Below are positions 1-8,709 of a stretch of 19,499 nt of DNA, one piece after another. Source of the DNA: Methylomonas sp. (GTDB lineage: Bacteria > Pseudomonadota > Gammaproteobacteria > Methylococcales > Methylomonadaceae). Position 1 is the first letter of the stretch. Every line of letters starts with the position of its first letter. The translations under genes were made by a program, and so were the position numbers. Under the pieces are notes generated by a model. It was not told the DNA's origin, ran no database searches, and saw only the letters and a list, made by a program, of their open reading frames with translations. The stretch spans positions 1 through 19,499 of the forward strand of contig JALXCS010000181.1 of NCBI GenBank assembly GCA_026990815.1, in the 5' to 3' direction.

Positions 1-483
1 TCTCCAGTTGATTTGGATGAAACGCCTCTGTCTGGTGAACAGTCCGAAGTTTATGTGCAAAGAATTGCGGCAGAAAAGTCGGCTGCTGTCAAAGATGCCC
101 AAATACCGGTTTTGGCTGCGGATACTACTGTTGTTTTGGGAGATATTATTTTCGGGAAGCCGGAAGATAAAAGCCATGCTTTGCAGATGTTAAGTCAGCT
201 TTCAGGGCAAACACATCAAGTATATACTGCGGTTTCATTACGAGGTCAGTACCACAGGCAAATTTTATCAGTAACTGAAGTCACATTTAAAAATATATCT
301 GAGCAGGAAATGCTTGCGTATTGGGCTACTGGTGAACCTAAAGATAAAGCTGGGGCTTATGCGATTCAGGGCGTGGGTGCGATGTTTGTTGAAGCCATAT
401 CGGGCAGCTTTTCCGGGGTTGTGGGTTTGCCAATATTTGAAACAGTGGAGATTTTAGCTAAAGAAGGCATTACAATACTTTGA
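1..483 (+). CDS. maf: Maf-family nucleotide pyrophosphatase (YhdE-like), 5' end cut by window edge
   Basis: The reading frame is open from base 1, so the true start lies outside the window. About 160 C-terminal residues are visible. The Maf signature is clear: AADTTV, with the catalytic-type Asp at bases 121-123, then the GKPxDxxHA block near base 154, and TGEPxDKAGAYAIQG with FSGVVGLP near the C-terminus. Maf proteins hydrolyse non-canonical or excess nucleoside triphosphates to monophosphate and pyrophosphate in the cytosol. The E. coli paralogue next to rng (YhdE) prefers dTTP/UTP, whereas YceF prefers 7-methyl-GTP. Assignment to the YhdE type rests on the rng neighbour, so substrate specificity is inferred. 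The stop codon TGA overlaps the rng ATG by one base (TGATG), which suggests coupled translation. The missing N-terminus should carry the SxSPRR motif. Confidence 0.93.
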   Translation, partial: SPVDLDETPLSGEQSEVYVQRIAAEKSAAVKDAQIPVLAADTTVVLGDIIFGKPEDKSHALQMLSQLSGQTHQVYTAVSLRGQYHRQILSVTEVTFKNISEQEMLAYWATGEPKDKAGAYAIQGVGAMFVEAISGSFSGVVGLPIFETVEILAKEGITIL

Positions 484-1937
484 TGAGCGAAGAAATATTA
501 ATAAATGTAACGCCTCCTGAAACTCGAGTTGCAGTGATAGAAAATGGAGTTCTACAGGAACTAATTATTGAGCGGACCCGCCAGCGAGGAATTGTCGGCA
601 ATATTTATAAAGGTGAAGTTTGCAGGGTTTTGCCTGGAATGCAGGCGGCTTTTGTTGATATTGGTTTGGAAAGAGCCGCATTTCTTCATTTATCGGATAT
701 TTGTAACAGGGATTTGATAAAAAAAGGATCTGAAAATATTGCTGACTATTATTATGAAGGGCAGAAAATAGTTGTTCAGGTTTCTAAAGACCCATTGGGT
801 ACAAAAGGCGCTCGTTTAACCACTGAAATTTCTATTCCCTCTCGATTTCAGGTATATATGCCATTTTCTGAAACGATTGGTATTTCTCAGAGAGTTGAAT
901 CAGAATCTGAACGAGAGCGTTTGCGGGAATGCCTGGAATCATTCCGTAAAGAAAAAGAGTGTGGCGGATTTATTGCTAGAACAGCCGCAGAATGTGTGGA
1001 ACAAAATATTTTGCGATCTGATATGGAGTTTTTGCTTAAATTATGGGAATCTATATCCGAAAAAATCAAGCAGGCAAAGGTCAAACAGCAGATTCACCAG
1101 GATTTACCATTAAGTATTCGAACCCTTAGAGATTTATACCAGGAAGGCATTGAAAAAATACGGGTTGATTCCAGAGAAACATTCCACCGTTTAATCAGGT
1201 TTGCCGAAGATTTTGCGCCGGAAATTGTGTCTCTCATTGAACTTTATACTGGGGAACGTCCGGTTTTTGATATTTATAATGTTGAGGACGAAATCCTTAA
1301 AGCGCTGGACCGAAAAGTGAATTTAAAATCAGGCGGACATCTGGTTTTTGACCAAACTGAATCAATGACTACCGTTGATGTCAATACCGGAGGTTATGTA
1401 GGAGAAAGGAACTTAGAAGAAACAATTTTTAAAACTAATTTGGAAGCAACCCGAGCAATTGCCAGGCAACTAAGATTAAGAAATCTTGGCGGCATCATTA
1501 TTATTGACTTTATTGACATGCAAAGTCGGGCGCATCGGGAACAGGTTTTGCAAGCGCTGGAAAAAAGTCTTGCCAAGGATCATGCTAAAACTAAAATCAC
1601 TGAAGTTTCGGCGTTAGGCCTGGTAGAAATGACACGAAAAAGAACTCGTGAAAGCCTGGAACATATTTTATGTGAAACCTGTCCCGCTTGTGGGGGAAGG
1701 GGAGTGTTAAAAACCCCTGAATCCATTTGCCTGGAGATTTTCAGGGAAATTATTCGTGAAGTTCGACAATATGAAGTTAAAAATCTGTTGGTTCTGGCTG
1801 CGAATGAAGTCGTTGAAATGTTGCTGGATGAAGAAGCCGATACTTTGTCTGAATTGGAAAAATTTCTGGATGTTCAAATAAAATTCAGATCAGAAAGTCA
1901 GTACAACCAAGAGCAATATGACGTAGTTTTATTATAA
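483..1937 (+). CDS. rng: Ribonuclease G (RNase E/G family)
   Basis: The product is an endoribonuclease that matures the 5' end of 16S rRNA and takes part in mRNA decay in the cytoplasm. At 484 aa it is close to E. coli RNase G (489 aa) and lacks the long C-terminal scaffold of RNase E. An S1 RNA-binding domain lies near residues 35-125 (GNIYKGEV, QAAFVDIGLERAAFLH). The metal-binding catalytic aspartates are D299 in TTVDVNTGG and D342 in IIIDFIDM, 43 residues apart as in RNase E (D303/D346). A zinc-link region at C397, C400 and C403 (CETCPACGGRG) holds the dimer together in this family. The ATG at 483 is preferred because it overlaps the maf stop as TGATG; an in-frame TTG lies one codon upstream. 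An AGAAGG about 15 bases upstream is a rather distant ribosome site. Confidence 0.96.
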   Translation: MSEEILINVTPPETRVAVIENGVLQELIIERTRQRGIVGNIYKGEVCRVLPGMQAAFVDIGLERAAFLHLSDICNRDLIKKGSENIADYYYEGQKIVVQVSKDPLGTKGARLTTEISIPSRFQVYMPFSETIGISQRVESESERERLRECLESFRKEKECGGFIARTAAECVEQNILRSDMEFLLKLWESISEKIKQAKVKQQIHQDLPLSIRTLRDLYQEGIEKIRVDSRETFHRLIRFAEDFAPEIVSLIELYTGERPVFDIYNVEDEILKALDRKVNLKSGGHLVFDQTESMTTVDVNTGGYVGERNLEETIFKTNLEATRAIARQLRLRNLGGIIIIDFIDMQSRAHREQVLQALEKSLAKDHAKTKITEVSALGLVEMTRKRTRESLEHILCETCPACGGRGVLKTPESICLEIFREIIREVRQYEVKNLLVLAANEVVEMLLDEEADTLSELEKFLDVQIKFRSESQYNQEQYDVVLL

Positions 1938-1971
1938 AGCCACTGGTCTGTTTCCACCTATTTTGTCTACT

Positions 1972-1977
1972 TATAAT
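1972..1977 (+). promoter_or_regulatory. Possible -10 element of an internal promoter before yhdP
   Basis: A perfect TATAAT lies in the 66-bp gap between rng and yhdP. No good -35 hexamer sits at 16-18 bp; the best match is TTTCCA at 1951-1956, with only 15 bp spacing. It could let yhdP be transcribed apart from maf-rng, but the region is AT-rich and a chance match is plausible. Confidence 0.3.
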
Positions 1978-2003
1978 TTTCGTAAGCTAATTTGCGATTT
2001 TTG

Positions 2004-5000
2004 ATGATTCATCATGTGACCCGCGCTACGCGAATTTTTATTTTCTGGTCTTTGATTGCTTTGGCTGTCGGTTCCACTGGTCTTAGAGTTGTACTATCCG
2101 AAGTTGAATCCTATAAGGCTGAGTTAGAATTCAAAATCAGTGATCTTTTGGGCGTACCATTCAAAATTGGAAAATTACATGCAAAGATGCGAGGATTCAA
2201 TCCCGAAATAGTTTTGCAGAAAATTTCCATTTCAGAGCAAGGCACTAAAAAATTTCCCATTCAACTTAGAGAAATCAGGCTTGGAATTGATGTTTTTAAT
2301 TTGCTGTTAAAGCGTGACTTGGTGGCATCCTCATGGATGACTCTGGTAGGTGCTAAATTGACTGTTATACGTAAACAAGATGGGAGTTTAGCTATAGTCG
2401 GGTTAAAAGCAAATGATGAACAACCGTATTGGTTAATGCAAGGAGCACACTATGAAATTCTGGATAGTGAGATTCACTGGGAAGATAAATTACGCCAAGC
2501 AAAAATTCAAATATTGCAACATGTCAGTATCGTATTGAAAAATTTGGATGATAAAAAGCGCCAATTTCGAATGCATGTTAACTTACCTAAAAAGTTTGGT
2601 AAGACTCTAACGGTAATGGCAGATTTTACAGGAGATATTTTTACCGCCGGGGCGTTTGGTGGCACTTTATACGCCAAAGGGCAACAGGTTTTGCTTTCTG
2701 AGATACTTGTTAACGAAATAGATTCTAATTTCAATTTTGAATCGGGTATTTCTGATTTTCAGATTTGGAGTGAGTGGAATCATTCCAAGCTTATTAACTT
2801 GGCGGGAATAATCAAAATTAGGGATGGAGTGGTCAGCAGAAATAAAACTCAGTCTATTTCTCTCGATTATTTGGATGGCGAATTTTACTGGCAAAGGGGC
2901 GTTGATCAATGGCAACTGGATGTTAGTCGGTTTAAACTTGATTCGGGAGAAAACAAATGGCCTGAAGCTGGTTTTAGCCTCTCAAAAAGAACTGACCAGA
3001 AACTAGCTGCGGTTATTAAACAACTTGATTTGGCTCAGGTGTCAGAGTTGGCTCTATTCTCAGGGATGTTGAAAAAACCTCAGGCTGATCAATTAAAAAA
3101 AATGCAGCTGAAGGGAATAATTAATGACTCAGTTTTTTATTCTGATTTTGATGACAGGAATTTTGCTGTTCGTGGCATTTTTAACCATATTGGCTTTATA
3201 AATGCTGGCAAGCAATTTAGTGTAAATAATATTTCAGGATGGATAAAAGGCTCTAATCAGCATGGCGTGGTTGAGTTTAATAGCAATGAAGCAAGGGTAT
3301 TATTGTCGAACATCCTGACAGCTCCTTTGACAGATTTGCAATTAACAGGGAAGGTCTTTTGGCGCCAGCAGCCACAAAGTCAATTGTTTTCCAGTAACAA
3401 TCTGGTGTTGTCTATGCCAGGAATAAGTACCAAAAACCGTTTTCAGGTTGAGCTGAGTCAAAATGAGGAGGATGAATTCATTGATTGGCAAACAGAAGTT
3501 ACCAACAATGTAAACGTTGCCGCAATCAACAAATTATATCCAGTTAAATTTCTGGATGAAGATTTGTATACATGGCTTCGGCAATTACTAGTTTCTGGTG
3601 AGATTGTTAAAGCGGGAATATTGTTTTATGGCAAGCCTGCAGATTATCCTTTTGCCAATGGCAAAGGAATATTTCAGGCCGATTTAACAGCAAAAAATCT
3701 AGAAATATCCTATGGTGAATTATGGCCAAAATTAACTGGGATCGAGGGGCAAGTAGTTTTTAAAAATGATACGCTTGATATCCGAGTAAACAAGGGGCAT
3801 TTAAGCGGGGAAAATATTAAGTCTTTGAGAGTGACTTTGCCTTCCTGGCGTGAAGATGCAATTTTAACTGTAAAAGCCCGTTTGCAAGGGCGGATTGAAC
3901 AGACATTTGATTTTCTCGAAAATAGCCCCTTGTCTGATAAGCTTGGACCGGTTACCCAAGTAATAACTGCTGAAGGGAACAACACTTTGGATGTTTATTT
4001 GCATCTCCCTGTTGCAGAAGTGGAGCAAACTGATGTCAATGTGAAAGCGCATTTGCATCGGGCCAGGATATCAGTGCTGCCTTTGGCATTGGACGTAACA
4101 AAAATGTCAGGCAAGTTGATATTTACAGAAAAAGATATTATTAGCGAAAACTTACAAGGGTTTGCGTTGGGATATCCTGTTACTTTTGATGTTTCAAGTG
4201 GTCCAGAAAAAATGTTGATTAGCGGTACTGGCAAGACTGATACCGACAACCTCAAGAAACAGTTTCCCAATAAATTATGGCAATTTGCTACTGGCAATTT
4301 GGTATATGATTTACAGCTAATGGTTCCTCATGATAAAAATTTATCCTCTCTTCTTCATATTCAAAGTGATCTATTAGGATTAACGTTAAATTTACCTGAG
4401 GATCTTGGCAAGTTGGCTGAACAAAAGCAACCGATATGGATGGATTTTACTTTTGATGATTCAAATATAATGTTGGCCAATCTGGATTATGCTGATCGAT
4501 TAAAAGTTGCTGCCAATTTTGATAAGAAAAAAACTATTCTACATGGCTTAGATATTGTATATGGAGCTGGTGAGCCTGAATTTTTAGATGAAGCTGGGAT
4601 AGCTTTGATAGTTAACCAGAAACGACTTAATCTGGATTCATGGTTACCATTTACTGAGAAATCAGAGCATAGAGGTACTTTTCTTGGCTGGATTACCATA
4701 TTTGATTTGACGACTGATGAGCTGATATGGAAAAAACAACACCTAGGTCGACTTGTATTAAAGCTCAAGAAAAATAAGTCCTTTTGTGAAGGGGCGATCA
4801 AAACTGCTTTTTTTGAAGGTGGATTATCTTTTCCTTCTGAATTAGCCAAAGATCAGAAAATTCTCTTGAAATTTGATGATTTTGATTTTTCAGCATTAAG
4901 CCAATTATTTATGGATCAAGAAAATAACGAGGCATTGTCGCCCGAAGATTTACCGCTGTTTGATTTGCAAAGTGAGAAAGTATTTTGGCAACAACATGAT

Positions 5001-5828
5001 TTGGGACAGTTAACTATTTCAGCTGAGCGGGATGGTCGCGGAATGATTTTTCCAATACTTAAATTGGTATCAAAAAATAGTGAATTAGATGTTGAAAATG
5101 GTTTTTGGAAACACCAGGAGGGGGCCAACCTCAGTGGATTTAAAGGACAATGGAGAGTAAGAGATTTAGGGCTTTTTCTAACATCAATGGGGTTGTCAAA
5201 TGATTTGATTGATACCCAGGCGTTATTTGAATTCGATATACAGTGGCCTGGCCCACCGTATCAGTTTTCCCTTGAAACCTTATCTGGAACCATAAAGATA
5301 CATTTGGAAAATGGCCGTTTATTAGGTATTGAGCCAGGTGTTGGCAGGCTCCTGGGGATATTAAATTTAGGTAATCTGTATAGGCGCATACGTCTTGATT
5401 TTTCAGATGTTTTTTTTCAAGGATTGTCTTTTGATGATATTCGTGGAGATTTTGTAATTGCCGATGGTAAAGCAAAAACCAATAATCTGTTGGTTGATGC
5501 ATTACCGGCTAAAATAAAAATTTCCGGAGAATTGGATCTGGTAAACAAACGCATTGATCAAGATATTTTCGTATTGCCAAAAAGTGCTGAAGTTATCCCA
5601 ATTGCTGGAAAAATTGTTGGTGGGGTGGTTGGTGCGATAGCGGGAACGATTACGGGAAAACCAAGAGAAGGTGTGTTTTTTGGTGCGCATTATCGTCTGG
5701 AAGGGCAATGGAGCAATCCAAAAGTAATTTCAGAACCGGAAAATGATGGCTTGTTACGGAAAGTCTGGGCTGGTATAACGGATTTTTCATGGTTTAATAA
5801 TAACAAAGAGAAAATAATAAATGAGTAA
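2004..5828 (+). CDS. yhdP: YhdP, AsmA-like envelope phospholipid-transport protein
   Basis: The product is a very large AsmA-like protein of about 1274 aa (E. coli YhdP is 1266 aa). It has one N-terminal membrane segment (residues about 8-30) and then a long periplasmic body rich in alternating hydrophobic beta strands. In E. coli, YhdP, TamB and YdbH are thought to form hydrophobic-groove bridges that carry phospholipids from inner to outer membrane. A glycine-rich stretch near the C-terminus (IAGKIVGGVVGAIAG) and the preceding ENGRLLGIEPGVGRLLGILN block fit the C-terminal AsmA-like domain of this family. The ATG at 2004 is chosen; an in-frame TTG at 1992 is also possible. Neither has a clear Shine-Dalgarno sequence. 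The last 8 bases overlap the nitrilase gene. Position after maf-rng and before tldD matches the usual gammaproteobacterial order. Confidence 0.93.
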   Translation: MIHHVTRATRIFIFWSLIALAVGSTGLRVVLSEVESYKAELEFKISDLLGVPFKIGKLHAKMRGFNPEIVLQKISISEQGTKKFPIQLREIRLGIDVFNLLLKRDLVASSWMTLVGAKLTVIRKQDGSLAIVGLKANDEQPYWLMQGAHYEILDSEIHWEDKLRQAKIQILQHVSIVLKNLDDKKRQFRMHVNLPKKFGKTLTVMADFTGDIFTAGAFGGTLYAKGQQVLLSEILVNEIDSNFNFESGISDFQIWSEWNHSKLINLAGIIKIRDGVVSRNKTQSISLDYLDGEFYWQRGVDQWQLDVSRFKLDSGENKWPEAGFSLSKRTDQKLAAVIKQLDLAQVSELALFSGMLKKPQADQLKKMQLKGIINDSVFYSDFDDRNFAVRGIFNHIGFINAGKQFSVNNISGWIKGSNQHGVVEFNSNEARVLLSNILTAPLTDLQLTGKVFWRQQPQSQLFSSNNLVLSMPGISTKNRFQVELSQNEEDEFIDWQTEVTNNVNVAAINKLYPVKFLDEDLYTWLRQLLVSGEIVKAGILFYGKPADYPFANGKGIFQADLTAKNLEISYGELWPKLTGIEGQVVFKNDTLDIRVNKGHLSGENIKSLRVTLPSWREDAILTVKARLQGRIEQTFDFLENSPLSDKLGPVTQVITAEGNNTLDVYLHLPVAEVEQTDVNVKAHLHRARISVLPLALDVTKMSGKLIFTEKDIISENLQGFALGYPVTFDVSSGPEKMLISGTGKTDTDNLKKQFPNKLWQFATGNLVYDLQLMVPHDKNLSSLLHIQSDLLGLTLNLPEDLGKLAEQKQPIWMDFTFDDSNIMLANLDYADRLKVAANFDKKKTILHGLDIVYGAGEPEFLDEAGIALIVNQKRLNLDSWLPFTEKSEHRGTFLGWITIFDLTTDELIWKKQHLGRLVLKLKKNKSFCEGAIKTAFFEGGLSFPSELAKDQKILLKFDDFDFSALSQLFMDQENNEALSPEDLPLFDLQSEKVFWQQHDLGQLTISAERDGRGMIFPILKLVSKNSELDVENGFWKHQEGANLSGFKGQWRVRDLGLFLTSMGLSNDLIDTQALFEFDIQWPGPPYQFSLETLSGTIKIHLENGRLLGIEPGVGRLLGILNLGNLYRRIRLDFSDVFFQGLSFDDIRGDFVIADGKAKTNNLLVDALPAKIKISGELDLVNKRIDQDIFVLPKSAEVIPIAGKIVGGVVGAIAGTITGKPREGVFFGAHYRLEGQWSNPKVISEPENDGLLRKVWAGITDFSWFNNNKEKIINE

Positions 5829-6645
5829 ATTTTCAGCCATACAAATGGCATCAGGGTTAAGTGTTAGTTCTAATTTATTTGAAGCAGAAAAATTGATAAC
5901 TGAAGCCGCGAAAGCCGGAGCGGACTTGATTGCATTACCAGAAAATTTCGCTTTAATGGGTGAAACAGAATTTGACAAAATCAAGCAAAAAGAAGTTGAT
6001 GGGCAGGGGCCAATTCAGGAGTTTTTGTCCAATACCGCCAGAAAGCTTGGTATTTGGTTGGTGGGAGGCACAATTCCGCTGGCTGCTGATGATGAAAATA
6101 AGGTGATTGCAGCTTGTCTGGTTTTTAATGACCAGGGGGAGCGTGTTGCCCGTTACGATAAAATTCATTTATTTGATGTTAGCGTTCCTGATTCAGATGA
6201 AGAATATCGTGAATCTGATACTATTACTAAGGGTGAAACTGAATTAGTCATTGACAGTCCATTTGGTAAGCTTGGCGTAGCGGTTTGTTATGACTTGCGT
6301 TTTCCCGAACTATTTCGAAAAATGGCAAATCAAGGGATGGATGTGCTTATCATTCCCTCTGCTTTTACTGCAGAAACTGGCGCAGCACATTGGGAAGTGT
6401 TATTAAGAGCCAGGGCTATCGAGAATCTCTGTTATGTGGTTGCCCCAAATCAAGGCGGTTTTCATTTGAACGGGCGTAAAACCTTTGGCCATAGTATGAT
6501 TGTTGATCCTTGGGGGGTTGTGCTGGACTGTTATAAAACTGGCAGTGGTTTTGTTATCGCTGATATTGAACTGGAAAGAATACAAAAAGTGCGCGCGGCG
6601 TTTCCGGTGCTACAACATCGGCAAATATTTTATGAGGGTGTTTAA
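5821..6645 (+). CDS. Nitrilase-superfamily amidase, probably deaminated-glutathione amidase type
   Basis: This is a 274-aa carbon-nitrogen hydrolase with the complete Glu-Lys-Cys catalytic set: E41 in ALPENF, K114 in RYDKIHLFD and C156 in VAVCYDLRFPE. The family hydrolyses amides of small molecules in the cytosol. Related Nit1/YbeM enzymes remove the amide from deaminated glutathione, a side product of transaminases, and Nit2 acts as omega-amidase. The KIHLFDVSVPDSDEEYRES stretch fits the Nit1/Nit2 branch, but choosing between these substrates is inference. The ATG overlaps the yhdP end by 8 bases, and its TAA shares a base with the tldD ATG (TAATG), so it sits inside a coupled unit. A nitrilase gene in this slot also occurs in Pseudomonas-type clusters. 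A metabolic tie to TldD is not evident. Confidence 0.9.
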   Translation: MSKFSAIQMASGLSVSSNLFEAEKLITEAAKAGADLIALPENFALMGETEFDKIKQKEVDGQGPIQEFLSNTARKLGIWLVGGTIPLAADDENKVIAACLVFNDQGERVARYDKIHLFDVSVPDSDEEYRESDTITKGETELVIDSPFGKLGVAVCYDLRFPELFRKMANQGMDVLIIPSAFTAETGAAHWEVLLRARAIENLCYVVAPNQGGFHLNGRKTFGHSMIVDPWGVVLDCYKTGSGFVIADIELERIQKVRAAFPVLQHRQIFYEGV

Positions 6646-8090
6646 TGACTGAACAGGTTTTGGAATTGGCAAGACAGTCAATTCTTGTCTCATCTGGTTT
6701 GCAAGAGCAGGATATTGATCGGGTGATGAGTAGTTTATTGACTGCTCCTGTAGATGAGGCGGACATATATTTTCAGTCCGGGCGATATGAATCATGGGTC
6801 CTGGAAGATGGCATCATCAAGGAAGGTAGTCATAATATTGAACAGGGTGCTGGTGTCAGGGTGGTTTCAGGAGAAAAGACTGGTTTTGCCTATAGTGATC
6901 GTATTGAACTTTCCAGCTTGCTGGAAGCAGCCAATAGCGTCAAGGCTATTGCCAGGCAAGGCCAGAATACCAGTCATGCACTGGTATCTCAAGGTCAATT
7001 TCGACAACTTTATTTACCAACCAATCCTTTATTTTCACTAGCTGATCAAGAAAAAATAGATTTATTACACAAAGTTGATAAAGCAACCAGAATGCAGGAT
7101 AGCCGAATTGAGCAGGTTATTGTCAGTCTGATCGGCGCACATGATCATATATTGGTAGCTAGTCAGGATGGGTCATTAGCAGCGGATGTTAGACCTCTGG
7201 TTCGGCTTAATGTGACTGTCATTGTTGAACAAAATGGACGGCGAGAGCAAGGCAGTATGGGAGGAGGTGCCAGATCGGATTATGGTTTTTTTGTGGATCA
7301 GGATCGAGCCTTAAGTTACGGTCAGGAAGCTGTTCGTCAGGCATTGCTCAATCTTGAGGCAATTCCTGCTCCAGCAGGAAATATGACCGTTGTATTAGGT
7401 TCGGGCTGGCCAGGTATTTTATTACATGAGGCAATCGGCCATGGACTCGAAGGAGATTTTAATCGAAAAGGCACTTCGGCCTTTAGTGGTCGGGTCGGCG
7501 AGCGTGTAGCCTCTGATTTGTGCACAGTTGTTGATGACAGTACATTGCCAGAACGAAGAGGTTCCTTAAGTATTGATGATGAAGGAACGCCGACTGAAAA
7601 TACAATTTTGATCGAGAAAGGAATTTTAAAGGGTTACATGCAAGACAAAATGAATGCCCGTTTGATGGGTGTTAAACCGACAGGAAATGGCCGGCGGGAG
7701 TCTTACGCTCATTTGCCGATGCCAAGAATGACCAATACCTATATGCTTGCTGGACCTCATGATCCAGATGAAATTATTCAATCAGTAAAAAAGGGCTTGT
7801 ATGCGAAAAATTTCGGTGGCGGGCAAGTTGATATTACTTCCGGAAAATTTGTGTTTTCTGCCAGTGAAGCTTATCTCATTGAGAATGGAAAAATCACCCA
7901 ACCGGTTAAAGGTGCAACAATCATCGGGAATGGTCCGGACGTCTTGACTCGTGTCAGCATGGTGGGAACAGATTTAGAGCTGGATAGTGGCGTTGGAACT
8001 TGTGGTAAAGAAGGACAGAGTGTTCCCGTTGGCGTTGGTCAACCAACATTAAAAATTGATGGGCTTACAGTAGGTGGTACTGAAGTATAG
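6645..8090 (+). CDS. tldD: TldD, metallopeptidase subunit of the TldD/TldE complex
   Basis: The product is 481 aa, the same length as E. coli TldD. The zinc-binding HExxxH motif is intact in LLHEAIGHGLEGDF (H261, E262, H266). The third ligand expected near the C-terminus is present as C453 in GTCGKEGQSVPVGVGQP. TldD forms a heterodimer with TldE (PmbA). In E. coli this complex cuts unfolded peptides, matures microcin B17 and degrades the CcdA antitoxin. The start ATG overlaps the nitrilase stop (TAATG), and a GAGGG ribosome site at about 6634-6638 lies inside the upstream gene. The partner gene is downstream, separated by one small gene. No microcin-like precursor or ribosomal-peptide modification gene is visible nearby, so a housekeeping peptide clean-up role is more likely here. 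Confidence 0.97.
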   Translation: MTEQVLELARQSILVSSGLQEQDIDRVMSSLLTAPVDEADIYFQSGRYESWVLEDGIIKEGSHNIEQGAGVRVVSGEKTGFAYSDRIELSSLLEAANSVKAIARQGQNTSHALVSQGQFRQLYLPTNPLFSLADQEKIDLLHKVDKATRMQDSRIEQVIVSLIGAHDHILVASQDGSLAADVRPLVRLNVTVIVEQNGRREQGSMGGGARSDYGFFVDQDRALSYGQEAVRQALLNLEAIPAPAGNMTVVLGSGWPGILLHEAIGHGLEGDFNRKGTSAFSGRVGERVASDLCTVVDDSTLPERRGSLSIDDEGTPTENTILIEKGILKGYMQDKMNARLMGVKPTGNGRRESYAHLPMPRMTNTYMLAGPHDPDEIIQSVKKGLYAKNFGGGQVDITSGKFVFSASEAYLIENGKITQPVKGATIIGNGPDVLTRVSMVGTDLELDSGVGTCGKEGQSVPVGVGQPTLKIDGLTVGGTEV

Positions 8091-8103
8091 TTCTATAAAA
8101 AAA

Positions 8104-8111
8104 GGGGAGGG
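8104..8111 (+). promoter_or_regulatory. Strong Shine-Dalgarno of the gene between tldD and pmbA
   Basis: GGGGAGGG lies about 5 bases before the ATG at 8117 in the 26-bp gap after tldD. It is the strongest ribosome site in the window; most neighbouring genes rely on overlap or weak sites. It fixes the start and suggests the small gene is really translated. Confidence 0.8.
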
Positions 8112-8116
8112 TAATA

Positions 8117-8686
8117 ATGACGGTTCAACAGTTAAGATCAATTTATCAAATCAAGATCACTTTGGTTGGCGCCAGGCCGCCGATTTGGCGAAGAATTCTG
8201 GCTTCGAGTACGGTAAGTTTGGCTGATTTTCATTTGGTTGTACAAATTGCCATGGGGTGGACAAATAGCCATTTGCATCAATTTATTCATAACCGGGAAA
8301 TTTATGGTGTTCCGGATGATGAATTTGACTTTGGTTTGGAAACGCATGATGAGAACCAATACAAGCTTGGCCAGTTACTAAAGCAAGAAAAAGACAGCAT
8401 GATTTATGAATACGATTTTGGCGATGGCTGGGAGCATAAAATTGTCCTCGAAAAGATTATGCCTTTCGATAAAGATGCAAAGTTGCCGATTTGTATAAAA
8501 GGTAAGCGTGCCTGTCCGCCAGAAGATTGTGGTGGTGTATGGGGGTATGAAGAATTGCTTAATGCCATTCAAGACACCGAACACCCTGATCATGAAGGAA
8601 TGTTGGAGTGGTTGGGCGGAAATTTTGACCCTGAAAAATTGGATATTAAGGAAATCAATAATTTGTTGGTCGAGTATTGCAGGTAA
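8117..8686 (+). CDS. Plasmid pRiA4b ORF-3-family protein
   Basis: This is a 189-aa soluble acidic protein of the pRiA4b ORF-3 family (also labelled IS1096 passenger TnpR-like). Family hallmarks in order are: IYQIKITLVGARPPIWRRI at residues about 9-27; a LADFHLVVQIAMGWTNSHLHQF block; YEYDFGDGWEHKIVLEKI near the middle; the cysteine pair in ACPPEDCGGVWGYEELL; and a C-terminal FDPEKLDIKEIN. The family is widespread, but its biochemical role is unknown to me, so no function is assigned; the transposon label in the family name is historical. It sits 26 bp after tldD and 23 bp before pmbA on the same strand, with a strong ribosome site, so it is probably co-transcribed with both. In many gammaproteobacteria this slot holds yjgA (darP). 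Codon and base use look like the neighbours, with no inverted repeats or transposase. Confidence 0.88.
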   Translation: MTVQQLRSIYQIKITLVGARPPIWRRILASSTVSLADFHLVVQIAMGWTNSHLHQFIHNREIYGVPDDEFDFGLETHDENQYKLGQLLKQEKDSMIYEYDFGDGWEHKIVLEKIMPFDKDAKLPICIKGKRACPPEDCGGVWGYEELLNAIQDTEHPDHEGMLEWLGGNFDPEKLDIKEINNLLVEYCR

Positions 8687-8695
8687 AGTTAAAAT

Positions 8696-8701
8696 GGAGA
8701 G
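8696..8701 (+). promoter_or_regulatory. Shine-Dalgarno deciding the GTG start of pmbA
   Basis: GGAGAG lies 8 bases before the GTG at 8710. The nearby ATG at 8694 is out of frame with pmbA, so this site supports the GTG as the true start. Confidence 0.65.
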
Positions 8702-8709
8702 TTCAATAA

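Noticed and set aside
4487..4849. Antisense open frame of 120 codons inside yhdP
   Set aside because: It lies wholly within a clear yhdP coding region and its translation shows no recognisable domain. The same holds for the similar antisense frame at 5140-5502.
8117..8686. Transposon remnant, because the family name refers to IS1096 and a plasmid
   Set aside because: No transposase fragment, terminal inverted repeats or target-site duplication is visible around it, and spacing and ribosome site look like a normal operon gene.
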